Made by a program: the position numbers and the translations under genes. A DNA stretch of 38,052 bases, taken from CAYNVS01 sp964400725 (GTDB lineage Bacteria; Myxococcota_A; SURF-8; CAYNVS01). This document shows positions 1 through 7,495 of this stretch, piece after piece (positions within the stretch are counted from its first letter, which is position 1; each line of letters opens with the position of its first letter). Below the pieces are notes generated by a model. That model searched no databases and was not told where the DNA came from. It saw only the letters and a program-made list of their open reading frames with translations. The DNA is taken from assembly GCA_964400725.1 (NCBI GenBank), contig CAYNVS010000032.1, positions 1 through 38,052 of the forward strand. The letters are read 5' to 3'.

Positions 1-2267
1 GGTTGTTCCTTCGGAGTCTCTTTCGGAGTCTCCTTTGGCTGTTCCTTCGGTTGTTCCTTAGGGGCGTCTTTACCAGGACGTTTGTCTATAACCCACTTCC
101 CTTTGTTGTTAATTTTACGCACTTTGAACTCTACGCGATTGGCTTTTTCCTTCAGAAGCGGGTTGGACGCAAGCGCGGACGGCGCAACGTAACCGTAGCC
201 TACGGTTTTAAGTTTGTCCGCGTCCACAAGTCCGTTATTTACGAGGTACTCTTTCACTGCGTCTGCGCGCAGCCTGCTTATTTCGAGATTCTTATCTCTC
301 GCCTTGTCGCCGGTTCCCGCCGCGTCGGTGTAAACGGCTATTTCCACCTCGATGAAGTTCCAATGCCCGCGCAGCAGGCGCGCCATCTGGTTGAGCAGTT
401 TGAAGCTGGAGCGTTTAATTACCGCGTTCTTTCCTTCAAACTCGATTTCGCCCTTCATTTCAACGTTCGTTCCGTTGACGCCGACTATGTTTTTATTTTT
501 GAAGTCGATGCAGCCGTCTTCAGCCGCGTAGAACGGATCGACCGGGCATTTATCGACGCCGATGCAGATATTTTTAAATTTATCCAGTAGTTTCTCGTTC
601 GTTACCCACTGGTCGCATATGCCGTCCATGTCTTTGTCGGGCGTCGGACAGCCGTCGTCGGAGCCGAATCCTGGGTCGTACGGGCATTTGTCGATGCCGC
701 GGCAGACTTTTATGTACTTCTCGAACTGCGCCGACTCCGTTACCCAAGCGTCGCAGATTCCGTCCTTATCGAAGTCGGGGTTCGGGCATCCGTCTTCGCT
801 GCCGTAGCCTTTTTCCGTCGGGCACTTATCGACCCCTTTGCAGACGTCTTTGTATTTATCAAGCTGGTTGTTCTCGGTTACCCACGGGTCGCATACGCCG
901 TCCTTGTCTTTGTCGGGGTTGGGGCAGCCGTCTTCGCCGCCGAAGCCCGGCTCTTCGTTGCACTTGTCGGTTCCTTTGCACACCGCCTTGTATTTTTCAA
1001 GCTGACCGACTTTTGCGACCCACGGGTCGCATACGCCGTCCTTGTCTTTGTCGGGGTTGGGGCAGCCGTCTTCGCTTCCGTAACCGGGGTCGTCCGTCGG
1101 GCATTTGTCGAAGCCTTTGCACTCCGACTTGTACTTTTCAAGCAGACCTTTCTCGGTTACCCACGGGTCGCATACGCCGTCCTGATCGTTGTCTGGTTCG
1201 AGGCAGCCGTCCGAGTCCTCGAATTTATCGAAGTCTTCCGGGTCGTCCGGACATTTGTCTTTGTCGTTAGCGATTCCGTCGCCGTCGTCGTCGTGCCACA
1301 GCGTCGCGTAGGACGCGCCTGCGAACCAGCGAACCGACGGAGCGCCCATGCCCGCGTTGTAGCCGACGCCGAAACCCGCGTCGAGAATTATATCCATGCC
1401 GATTAAACGGTACAGGTTGTAACGCGCGCTGAAGACCTGCTCGATCGGGTTTTGGTATTGGTAGTGAAAAGCGTCGTCCGCGACCGTGCTTCCGACGAGT
1501 TCGGTCATAATCTCAAGCGAATCGAGCGTTTTGCTCTTTATTATTTCGCCTATATTCGCGCCGAGCGCGAATTTGTAGTTGAGCGTATCGTCGGTGTACT
1601 GCCCCGGAATTCCCTCGCCAGAGAAAAACTTTTCCCGTTCCCTCGCCCGCCACGAGAAGTTAAACCCCGCGTGGATGAACTTCCAGCGGTAATCGGCGAC
1701 GAACGTAAGCTCGTTGCCTACAAAGCCGTCGGAGGTAAAGCCCTGCCGCGCTCCGGTCGGAAGAATGAGCTCTTCCATCAAGGCGACCGACAGCCCTTCG
1801 AGTTTTTCGCGGGAGTAAAGGAACGGGAACGGCGTGAACTTGGCGCGGATTCTCATGTCGCCAAGCGCGACATGCGTTAAGTCTTTATTTATCGCGAGGT
1901 TGTCGCCGCTTTGATACATTGTAACCGGGAGCAGCAAGCCGACGCCGACCAAATCGTGCAGCCTGACCGAGCCGTAAAGATCGAACTTGAGCGCGTCTTT
2001 AACCAGATAACGCTGGTTGAAGGAGTCGTCCGCGCCTTCGAGCTCCTCTATAACTAACGGCGCGTGCAGAACGCTCATCTTAACGCCGGTATAAAACTGA
2101 TAATCTTTCGCGAAGTTGTCCGCGCCTTCCGTATAGACGAACCCGAACGGGTCCATAGCGGGCGAGACGTAAGTCAAATCGAACTCTTGACTTTGGTCGG
2201 CCGCGCCGACGCGCAAGGAAATCGCGAGTAAAAAAGCTGCAAAAAATATTGACGCTGTTCTTTTCAC
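1..2267 (-). CDS. OmpA-family outer-membrane protein with thrombospondin type 3 repeats (3' end cut by window)
   Basis: The reading frame opens with GTG at 2267, preceded by GGAG about seven bases upstream, and runs off the left edge, giving about 755 residues. A signal peptide (MKRTASIFFAAFLLAISLRVGA) is followed by about 300 residues that look like an outer-membrane beta-barrel with many aromatic and Asp/Asn-rich turns. From about residue 323 to 575 come six or so thrombospondin type 3-like calcium-binding units, rich in DxDxDG with paired Cys (DKCP, DGC, CDPWV). Residues about 585-720 form an OmpA C-terminal peptidoglycan-binding domain with the conserved NLEISRLRADAV and NRVEFKV motifs. 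The chain then enters a KEQPKE/KETPKE tail that is still open at the edge. The domain order fits a barrel-to-cell-wall tether in the outer membrane. Function is inferred from architecture. Overlapping frames on the plus strand are shadows. Confidence 0.88.
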   Translation of the reverse strand, partial: MKRTASIFFAAFLLAISLRVGAADQSQEFDLTYVSPAMDPFGFVYTEGADNFAKDYQFYTGVKMSVLHAPLVIEELEGADDSFNQRYLVKDALKFDLYGSVRLHDLVGVGLLLPVTMYQSGDNLAINKDLTHVALGDMRIRAKFTPFPFLYSREKLEGLSVALMEELILPTGARQGFTSDGFVGNELTFVADYRWKFIHAGFNFSWRAREREKFFSGEGIPGQYTDDTLNYKFALGANIGEIIKSKTLDSLEIMTELVGSTVADDAFHYQYQNPIEQVFSARYNLYRLIGMDIILDAGFGVGYNAGMGAPSVRWFAGASYATLWHDDDGDGIANDKDKCPDDPEDFDKFEDSDGCLEPDNDQDGVCDPWVTEKGLLEKYKSECKGFDKCPTDDPGYGSEDGCPNPDKDKDGVCDPWVAKVGQLEKYKAVCKGTDKCNEEPGFGGEDGCPNPDKDKDGVCDPWVTENNQLDKYKDVCKGVDKCPTEKGYGSEDGCPNPDFDKDGICDAWVTESAQFEKYIKVCRGIDKCPYDPGFGSDDGCPTPDKDMDGICDQWVTNEKLLDKFKNICIGVDKCPVDPFYAAEDGCIDFKNKNIVGVNGTNVEMKGEIEFEGKNAVIKRSSFKLLNQMARLLRGHWNFIEVEIAVYTDAAGTGDKARDKNLEISRLRADAVKEYLVNNGLVDADKLKTVGYGYVAPSALASNPLLKEKANRVEFKVRKINNKGKWVIDKRPGKDAPKEQPKEQPKETPKETPKEQ
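880..1074. repeat. 57-bp perfect direct repeat within the TSP3-coding region
   Basis: Positions 880-936 and 1018-1074 are identical over 57 bases and lie 138 bp (46 codons) apart. A shorter third match starts near 1160. They encode the DPDKDKDG and CDPWV segment of consecutive TSP3 units. Identity at the DNA level, not only in protein, suggests recent unit duplication or gene conversion. The repeat could let unit number vary between strains. Confidence 0.85.
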
Positions 2268-2630
2268 GGCGAGACTCCGGTTATATTTGCAAATATTCGT
2301 CTTAAACTAAAAAAACTATTTTAAAGCATACATATTTTATCTTCTCTGTAAAGTAATTCGACAATGTTTTACATTTCGATTCTTTCCCGCATTGGCATAA
2401 TCCGAAAGACGGGCGCTAGTTTTTCGACCGAATAAAACGATCTCGCGCTCGGCGCTTACGACGCAAAGCGTTTAAATTCAATCTCTTCGGAATTTTTGGA
2501 AGAAAAAATATCCAGCCGCTTTTAGACGCCCGTAAATTCCACAGCGTTTATCCGCTTTATTTCCGGTTGTTGATTTAAACCGCAGACGAGTTCGGTTTTT
2601 TTAATTTTCGCATAATTTATTAAAAAAAGC
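2268..2630. other. Intergenic region between the OmpA-like gene and tRNA-Leu
   Basis: This AT-rich spacer must hold the minus-strand promoter for the OmpA-like gene and ends at the tRNA promoter. I see no conserved RNA, no convincing small gene and no repeat. A 128-codon minus-strand frame at 2522-2908 crosses the tRNA gene and has no recognisable product. Confidence 0.5.
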
Positions 2631-2658
2631 TTGCAAAAAACCTGTTTTTGAATATATT
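2631..2658 (+). promoter_or_regulatory. Sigma-70-type promoter for tRNA-Leu
   Basis: TTGCAA (2631-2636) and TATATT (2653-2658) are separated by 16 bases. Transcription would start near 2665, about 38 bases before the mature tRNA. Found by eye and fits the position expected for the tRNA gene. Confidence 0.6.
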
Positions 2659-2702
2659 TATTCCTCGCGTTTAATAAAAACGCTATTGTTCTTTTACAAG
2701 GC

Positions 2703-2786
2703 GCCGAAGTGGTGGAATTGGTAGACACGCTATCTTGAGGGGGTAGTGGGTTTCTCGTGCGGGTTCGAGTCCCGCCTTCGGCACCA
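2703..2786 (+). tRNA. tRNA-Leu (anticodon GAG)
   Basis: The acceptor stem GCCGAAG (2703-2709) pairs with CTTCGGC (2776-2782), followed by discriminator A and an encoded CCA (2784-2786). The anticodon stem 2730-2734/2742-2746 encloses a 7-base loop with anticodon GAG at 2737-2739. There is a long variable arm, as expected for a class II leucine tRNA, and a T loop GGTTCGAGTCC. It reads CUC and CUU codons. Confidence 0.95.
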
Positions 2787-2801
2787 TTTTTTTGCTTATT
2801 C

Positions 2802-2828
2802 GCGGGCTGTCGCATGCCCGCTTTTTTT
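2802..2828 (+). terminator. Rho-independent terminator after tRNA-Leu
   Basis: GCGGGC (2802-2807) pairs with GCCCGC (2816-2821) across an 8-base loop and is followed by seven T residues. It lies only 39 bases before the smpB start codon. Confidence 0.8.
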
Positions 2829-2867
2829 ATACCCCGGCGCTTGTTTAAGCGCGAAACGAGGCTTGAA

Positions 2868-3323
2868 ATGCCGGAACGCTCGGTGAAAATCGCGGCGCAG
2901 AACCGCAAGGCGCGCCACGAGTATCACATCGAAGAAACTCTTGAGGCGGGCATCGTCCTGTTAGGCACCGAGATTAAGTCGGTCCGCGAGGGACGCGTCA
3001 ATATGGCGGACAGCTACGCGGAAGTCCGCAACGGCGAGCTGTGGCTTATCGACATGCATATTTCGCCTTACAGCCACGCGAGCGTCTTCAACCACGAGCC
3101 GATGCGCAAACGCAAGCTGCTCGTCCATAAAGAGCAAATCCGCAGACTTTCGCGCAAAGTCGAAGAAAAAGGATACACCCTTATACCGCTTTCAATTTAT
3201 TTCGTAAAAGGGCGTCTTAAAGCGGAAATCGCGCTCGCCCGCGGAAAAAAGAAGTACGATAAGCGCGAGGCGATAAAACGACGCGACATGGACAGAGCCG
3301 ACGCCCGCGGCGAAGATTATTAA
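2868..3323 (+). CDS. smpB: SsrA (tmRNA)-binding protein SmpB
   Basis: SmpB binds tmRNA and delivers it to stalled ribosomes for trans-translation. The 151-residue product matches the usual family length. It carries the family core: RKARHEYHIEETLEAGIVL, GTEIKSVREGRVNM, and the Lys/Arg-rich C-terminal tail ending in KRRDMDRADARGEDY, which in this family enters the ribosomal mRNA channel. The ATG at 2868 is chosen over upstream in-frame starts because GAGG (2858-2861) sits six bases before it and homology begins there. A hairpin (2837-2852) lies just before the ribosome-binding site. No obvious promoter fits between the tRNA terminator and this gene, so it may be read through from the tRNA unit. 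No tmRNA gene was recognised in the window. Confidence 0.96.
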   Translation: MPERSVKIAAQNRKARHEYHIEETLEAGIVLLGTEIKSVREGRVNMADSYAEVRNGELWLIDMHISPYSHASVFNHEPMRKRKLLVHKEQIRRLSRKVEEKGYTLIPLSIYFVKGRLKAEIALARGKKKYDKREAIKRRDMDRADARGEDY

Positions 3324-3351
3324 CTTTTTTGTTAAACGCGCCTTGCGCGGC

Positions 3352-4104
3352 TTACTTTTTGCCGAACGGAACGACGTTTCCCATAATGCTCTTATTGGCG
3401 GCTATAGTTTCCGCGAACTTCTTCGCCTCTTCCTTCGTTTGAAATTTGCCGATTTGAATGCGGTAAACCTTCACGCCGTTCGATTTCGCTTCGACTATAA
3501 AAGGCGTCAGCCCTTCGATAGTTCCTAAGTTTTTAAGCGCGTCTTGAGCCTGATCTTTTTTAACGTGCGCGGAGAGCTGCACCGTGAAAGGCCCATCCTG
3601 TTTAGGCGGCTTTTCGGAGTCGTCGGCGGACGCGTCGTCCGTCTGTTTTTTCTCGGCGTCGGTCGCGCCCTTCTTTCCTTTATCTTCAATCTTAGCGTCG
3701 GGCTGTTTCTTGGAATCGCCCGCAGCGCCGCCCGCCATTTCCAATGCGGCGAGCTCTTCTTTGCTTTTCGGCTGTCCCGTTTGACTCAGGTTGGGGTTGG
3801 GGCTTGAGTTAAGCCCCGTCGCCGGCGGCTGAACGTTTTGCTGCGGAGGCTGGGTCGGCGGCGCTTTAGGCTTTTCGCCCGAGGCTTGCGGCTTGTTGTC
3901 GGATTTTGGCTCCGTTTGTTTGTCGCCCGAAACGGCCTGCCGGCTTAAAGCGTCGTTTTGGCAGTCGGGGCATACCGCGACCGATTTGCCGGCGAGTACG
4001 CCGATTGTGAAAGCCGCGACGCACAAAAGCGCCAGCGCGCAGAAAACAAGCGTCATCTGCCTGCGCGTAATTGTGATGGTAGGAGACGCAATTCGTCTTT
4101 CCAA
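3352..4104 (-). CDS. SPOR-domain membrane-anchored protein
   Basis: The start is TTG at 4102-4104 with a strong GGAGG at 4111-4115, giving 250 residues. A short cytoplasmic N-terminus precedes one membrane helix (about residues 18-40). A long Pro/Gln/Lys/Asp-rich linker follows (about 50-165). The C-terminal SPOR domain (about 170-248) contains FTVQLSAHVKKDQAQDALKN and YRIQIGKFQTKEEAKKFAE. SPOR domains bind denuded peptidoglycan glycan strands, often at division septa, and this FtsN/DedD-like topology places the domain in the periplasm. It lies 21 bp downstream of the TPR-like gene on the same strand, so the two are probably cotranscribed. The exact role in division or envelope upkeep cannot be read from the sequence. 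Confidence 0.88.
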   Translation of the reverse strand: MERRIASPTITITRRQMTLVFCALALLCVAAFTIGVLAGKSVAVCPDCQNDALSRQAVSGDKQTEPKSDNKPQASGEKPKAPPTQPPQQNVQPPATGLNSSPNPNLSQTGQPKSKEELAALEMAGGAAGDSKKQPDAKIEDKGKKGATDAEKKQTDDASADDSEKPPKQDGPFTVQLSAHVKKDQAQDALKNLGTIEGLTPFIVEAKSNGVKVYRIQIGKFQTKEEAKKFAETIAANKSIMGNVVPFGKK

Positions 4105-4125
4105 AGCGAACCTCCAATTAGCAAA

Positions 4126-5115
4126 TTAAAAGCCGAACCCAATCGCCGCCGAAAAAGTCAGCGGAGAAGAAACGCTTTCCTTTTTCGCGCTCTTGAACGG
4201 CGATTCGTTTAAGACGATCTTTTTTTCCGGGACGAAATAAACCATTCCGTCCACCGCCCCGTAAGCCCAAAGCGCGCCGAACAAACCGGCCGCGCTGTAT
4301 TGAACTATCTGCATAGCTTTGGCGGCGCCCGCTCCCTCATGGCTGTATTTGCCGTCCGAGCCGGCGAGCGCCTTCACCGTCAAGTATGCGCCGACGTTTA
4401 CCGCGATTAAGAAAATTTCGCCTACCAGCAGCGCGTATCCCTTGCCGTAATGCTCGTTTTGAAACTGACCGACGCCGAACGGAAGAAGATTCAGCGCTTT
4501 TGAGTTTTGAACGTATTTCACCTCGACGGCGTTTATCGGCGGTTGATTGTCGGAATTTTTTGCGCCGTCCGCGGCCATCTTTTCTTTAATGGGACGAAGT
4601 TTCGGTTCTAGCTGCGATCTTAAATTTTCGTAAAAATCAATGATTTGCGGAGGGGCGTAAAACGGGTCGAGCTTATAATAAGGGTCCGCAAAAAGCAGAC
4701 GGGTAAAGGCTTCGGTCGCAGCGTTGTACTCTTTTAAAATATAATGAGACAAACCGAGAATTACCAGCGCGTCTTTCGTTCCTTTAGGGCTTAGCTCGTG
4801 CTTGAGCGCCTGCGCCGCAAGTTTTCTTGCGGCTCCGTAATCGCCGTATTCGTAGGCCGCGGTCGCGCGTTCGAGGTAGTCGTAAATAGGCGCGGCAAGC
4901 TCCGCGGGCTTATCCTTACCGTCGCCGACGTTTTCTTTCGCTTTGGTCTCCTCGTTTTTTTTGGCGTCCGTTTTTTCGTCCGGCGGAGCGTTCGAGACTT
5001 TCGCGTCTTCTGCGGCCTCGTCGGCGGCGGCGGATGGGCGCGGATACAAAACGCAGCACGCCGCAACTACAACTACAGCCCCGGCAAAAATGAAAAACAA
5101 AACTTTTTTAGTCAT
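4126..5115 (-). CDS. TPR-like envelope protein with C-terminal membrane segments
   Basis: The 329-residue product begins with a hydrophobic signal or anchor (residues about 4-30, ending in PSAAADEAA). An acidic/Lys-rich linker follows. Then come helices resembling TPR units (YLERATAAYEYGDYGAARKL, ALVILGLSHYILKEYNAATE). The second half contains LLPFGVGQFQNEHYGKGYAL followed by two hydrophobic stretches. This reminds me of small DUF5683-like membrane domains, but I cannot confirm the family. The C-terminus ends in SAAIGFGF, a beta-strand-like terminus with a final Phe as in outer-membrane proteins. ATG at 5115 has no visible Shine-Dalgarno, and a promoter at 5127-5155 would place the transcript start within a few bases of it. 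It forms an operon with the downstream SPOR gene. Confidence 0.7.
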   Translation of the reverse strand: MTKKVLFFIFAGAVVVVAACCVLYPRPSAAADEAAEDAKVSNAPPDEKTDAKKNEETKAKENVGDGKDKPAELAAPIYDYLERATAAYEYGDYGAARKLAAQALKHELSPKGTKDALVILGLSHYILKEYNAATEAFTRLLFADPYYKLDPFYAPPQIIDFYENLRSQLEPKLRPIKEKMAADGAKNSDNQPPINAVEVKYVQNSKALNLLPFGVGQFQNEHYGKGYALLVGEIFLIAVNVGAYLTVKALAGSDGKYSHEGAGAAKAMQIVQYSAAGLFGALWAYGAVDGMVYFVPEKKIVLNESPFKSAKKESVSSPLTFSAAIGFGF

Positions 5116-5126
5116 TGGCGCGTATA

Positions 5127-5155
5127 AATATAACCTAAGCCGCTTGATTATGCAA
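5127..5155 (-). promoter_or_regulatory. Promoter of the TPR-like/SPOR operon
   Basis: Read on the minus strand, TTGCAT (5155-5150) and TATATT (5132-5127) are separated by 17 bases. The expected start of transcription is near 5120, only about five bases before the ATG at 5115, which predicts an almost leaderless message. A GC-rich hairpin (ATGCGG/CCGCAT, 5161-5177) sits just upstream. Confidence 0.55.
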
Positions 5156-5584
5156 AATTTATGCGGCGCGCCCGCATAGCTATCCGACCGCGCGTTTACG
5201 CAAAACGCCGATAACGCCGACGCCGGCGGCGCGGGGCGAGGTTGTTGCAGATTAATTCATTTCTTGCCGAAAAAGAGTATTGGCGTCAATTTATTGCGGA
5301 GAACAATGTTATTAAATTTAGTTTTTTTGCTTGTAAAAATCCCTAAGGGATTTAAGGCAAACGGCTCGGCTTGCGAGCTCCGAGATTGGTCTAATTCGTT
5401 CGCGGTCGAGGGACGGAGCGGCATTAGAGAGCAAACCTAATTAATTTGCGAAATTGCGCTTTATAATGTATTTCTTAATCGGCGTTTTTTGGAATATTTT
5501 TAACCGTCTAATTGTTAAATATTGCGCCGGGCAAAAATCGGCGCGGCTTATAAACTATTTAAAAAGCCGGCGAAAGAGAAGGCG
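5156..5584. other. Intergenic region with several small inverted repeats
   Basis: This stretch of about 430 bases separates divergent operons. Visible structures are ATGCGG/CCGCAT (5161-5177); AAATCCC-TAA-GGGATTT near 5338-5354, extended by TTGCTT/AAGGCAA; and overlapping alternatives GCTCG/CGAGC and CTCGG/CCGAG near 5373-5393. The rest is AT-rich and should hold the promoter of the operon starting at 5585. I recognise no known riboswitch or small RNA family and no small gene. Confidence 0.5.
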
Positions 5585-7324
5585 ATGAGCACTAAAAATC
5601 ATATAAATCCGCACTCGGCGGCCAAAGACATCGGATGCTTGAGAGCGGCGGCGCTGACGCTTGCGTCGGGACCGCGCGTGAGAAGCCTCGACGTCAACGC
5701 GATTTACGACCTTGCGGCCGCGCAGAAGACCGCGATTACGACCGACGTTCCCATGGCCGATCCGTCGGCCGTCGGCCTGACCGGAGGCCGCGGCAAAGTA
5801 ATCGCGAGCTATTCGGGCGAAGAGCCCGCGGGGTTCGCCGGATCGCTCGCCTTTCTTCCTCTTAAATGCGAGGCCGAAAAAAGCCCCGCGCTTGCGGCGA
5901 GACGCGAAAGGCTGGAAAGACTCGCCCGCGAAGCGAACTTTCGGGTGATGCGCGGCGATTGGGGAGCTTATTTTCAGCGCGCTTATTACGTCGGCAGAAA
6001 TGAAAATTTTATGCTGCGTCTGATAGTCGCGGCGCCGGAGGCTCACGCGAAGCTGGCGCTGGACGCCGAGCTCGACTTTATCCCGATAAACGAAGAGACA
6101 AGCGCGCTTTACGACGAATCAAACCAGCTTGACATCTACGATTTAATCGTCGTCGCGGCGCCGGATTGGGAAAAACCGGAGACGCTCTTTCTCGGCGGCG
6201 CGGAAGGGGAATATCGGGACGGCCGCGTTTTGAGCGTCGTTGACCGCGAAAATTACGCGGCGTACGTTTTGGGCGGCAGAACTTTCGGCGATATAAGAGA
6301 ATGCGTTCTCGCCATGTGCGCGTATTTGGCCGAAAGCCAAAATCTCGGCTTATTCGTCCGCGCAAGCTCAAAAACCATCATACTCAAAGACAAAAAGAAC
6401 GCCGAAAAATGGACGACGTTCGTTACCGCGGGGGAGCCCGGAATAGGCAAATCGACTTTCGGCGCGGACGACTGCGACGACTTCCTCGACGCCCAAAAAG
6501 GGGAGCGGGTTCGTTTCGGCGCGGACGACGCCGTGGTAATTTTAGTCGAGCCTTCGAATAAAAAAGCCGGATGCGCCGGATTGGAGCGCGGAATTTACGA
6601 CAGAAGCGTCGGCTACGCGCCCGACTGCCCGTACGTAAAATCGGTTCAAAGCGCCGAAAACTGCATGGCGGCGAAAGACGACGACGGCCGGATTTACGTT
6701 ATATACGAGGACGTTTACGGCAAAAACGGCAGGGCTTTGAGCGAGCGGAAATCGCTGCCGGGCGCGGACGAATGCCTCGACGTTCCATGGCCGGATTACC
6801 TTTCGATTCTTCACTCCGATTCGACGCTGCCGCCGCTTTTAAAAATCGAAGATAATACGCTTTTTGCGGCGCTTTTCGTTTCGATTGAAAGCGAGGGCGG
6901 ATACGCGTCCGTAGTAAGCGCGTCGGCGCGCGCGGCGAGAGTAAAAACGGCGGCGCAAACCGCCGGATTTAAAGGGCTCGCCGTAAACTGCGGCTTCTTT
7001 GACCGCGGAGGCGGAGACAAGGCGAAAATCGGCAGGGAACTCGCTCTTTCTTTTTATCCGGCGCTCGCCAAAGGCGAGATTAAGTTCGAGCCTTACCGCC
7101 TTCTGCCCGGCGCGCTCGTTCCGGCGAAGGGGGCGATGGAAAAACTTTGCAAAGGATACGACGCAAAATTTTCGTTCGACGCAATAAAGCCGAAAGGCGA
7201 ATGGGCGAAGCTCGCCGCGGCGGCGCTTGAAAAGAGAATAAAAAATTTGCGCGCGTCGGGGCTGAACGAAGAGTTCGTCGCGCCGCTTCTGGCGGCTCTG
7301 CCGCGCTTTGAAAAAGAGTTTTAA
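5585..7324 (+). CDS. Divergent PEP-carboxykinase-fold protein, first gene of the Bat-type operon
   Basis: I align this 579-residue protein by eye to ATP-dependent phosphoenolpyruvate carboxykinase over its length. GGRTFGDIRECVLAMCAYL corresponds to the [20 protein letters not shown] region. GEPGIGKSTFGADD is the P-loop (PEPCK GLSGTGKTTLS), and FGADDAVVI replaces GDDEHGW. LPPLLKI, LAVNCGFFDRGGGDK and the C-terminal helices also correspond. The metal and substrate residues look altered: the Lys of EMKK and the His of MHCSAN are not present, and TGRSPKDK is replaced by TGGRGKV. It may bind nucleotide without being a normal PEPCK. The ATG at 5585 is chosen over a TTG at 5522 because AAGAG lies six bases before it. 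It ends 30 bp before the VWA gene on the same strand, so it is probably cotranscribed with the Bat genes. Its function is unknown. Confidence 0.6.
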   Translation: MSTKNHINPHSAAKDIGCLRAAALTLASGPRVRSLDVNAIYDLAAAQKTAITTDVPMADPSAVGLTGGRGKVIASYSGEEPAGFAGSLAFLPLKCEAEKSPALAARRERLERLAREANFRVMRGDWGAYFQRAYYVGRNENFMLRLIVAAPEAHAKLALDAELDFIPINEETSALYDESNQLDIYDLIVVAAPDWEKPETLFLGGAEGEYRDGRVLSVVDRENYAAYVLGGRTFGDIRECVLAMCAYLAESQNLGLFVRASSKTIILKDKKNAEKWTTFVTAGEPGIGKSTFGADDCDDFLDAQKGERVRFGADDAVVILVEPSNKKAGCAGLERGIYDRSVGYAPDCPYVKSVQSAENCMAAKDDDGRIYVIYEDVYGKNGRALSERKSLPGADECLDVPWPDYLSILHSDSTLPPLLKIEDNTLFAALFVSIESEGGYASVVSASARAARVKTAAQTAGFKGLAVNCGFFDRGGGDKAKIGRELALSFYPALAKGEIKFEPYRLLPGALVPAKGAMEKLCKGYDAKFSFDAIKPKGEWAKLAAAALEKRIKNLRASGLNEEFVAPLLAALPRFEKEF

Positions 7325-7354
7325 ATTTAACGCCGGCTTGGCGAGGAGAAAGGA

Positions 7355-7495
7355 ATGCGGATAGGTCTTCCTTGGGCGCTTATTCTTTTGGGGCTGGTTC
7401 CGATAGCGGCGGCGTTCGCGACCGGAGACCGCGGAATGCGTTTCGGCCATCCTTGGGCGTTTTGGCTGTTTGCGCTCGTTCCGGCTTTGGCGGCG
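7355..7495 (+). repeat. Imperfect tandem repeat of start region (batA/batB fusion scar?)
   Basis: Two segments offset by 81 bp (from 7355 and from 7436) share a start codon, an upstream GGAG and a coded pattern MR(I/F)G(L/H)PWA followed by a hydrophobic run ending LVP. The first 24 bases of each are closely similar. The duplication includes the ribosome-binding region, as expected if two paralogous neighbouring genes had been joined by an internal deletion. Confidence 0.6.

Noticed and set aside
3..590. 195-codon plus-strand frame at the left edge
   Set aside because: It is antisense to the OmpA C-terminal domain, whose motifs are unmistakable on the minus strand.
880..1074. Possible CRISPR-like repeats
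   Set aside because: The repeats are in frame with coding TSP3 units, at 138-bp spacing, with no spacer logic and no cas genes.
2522..2908. 128-codon minus-strand frame
   Set aside because: It runs through the tRNA-Leu gene and terminator and has no recognisable domain.
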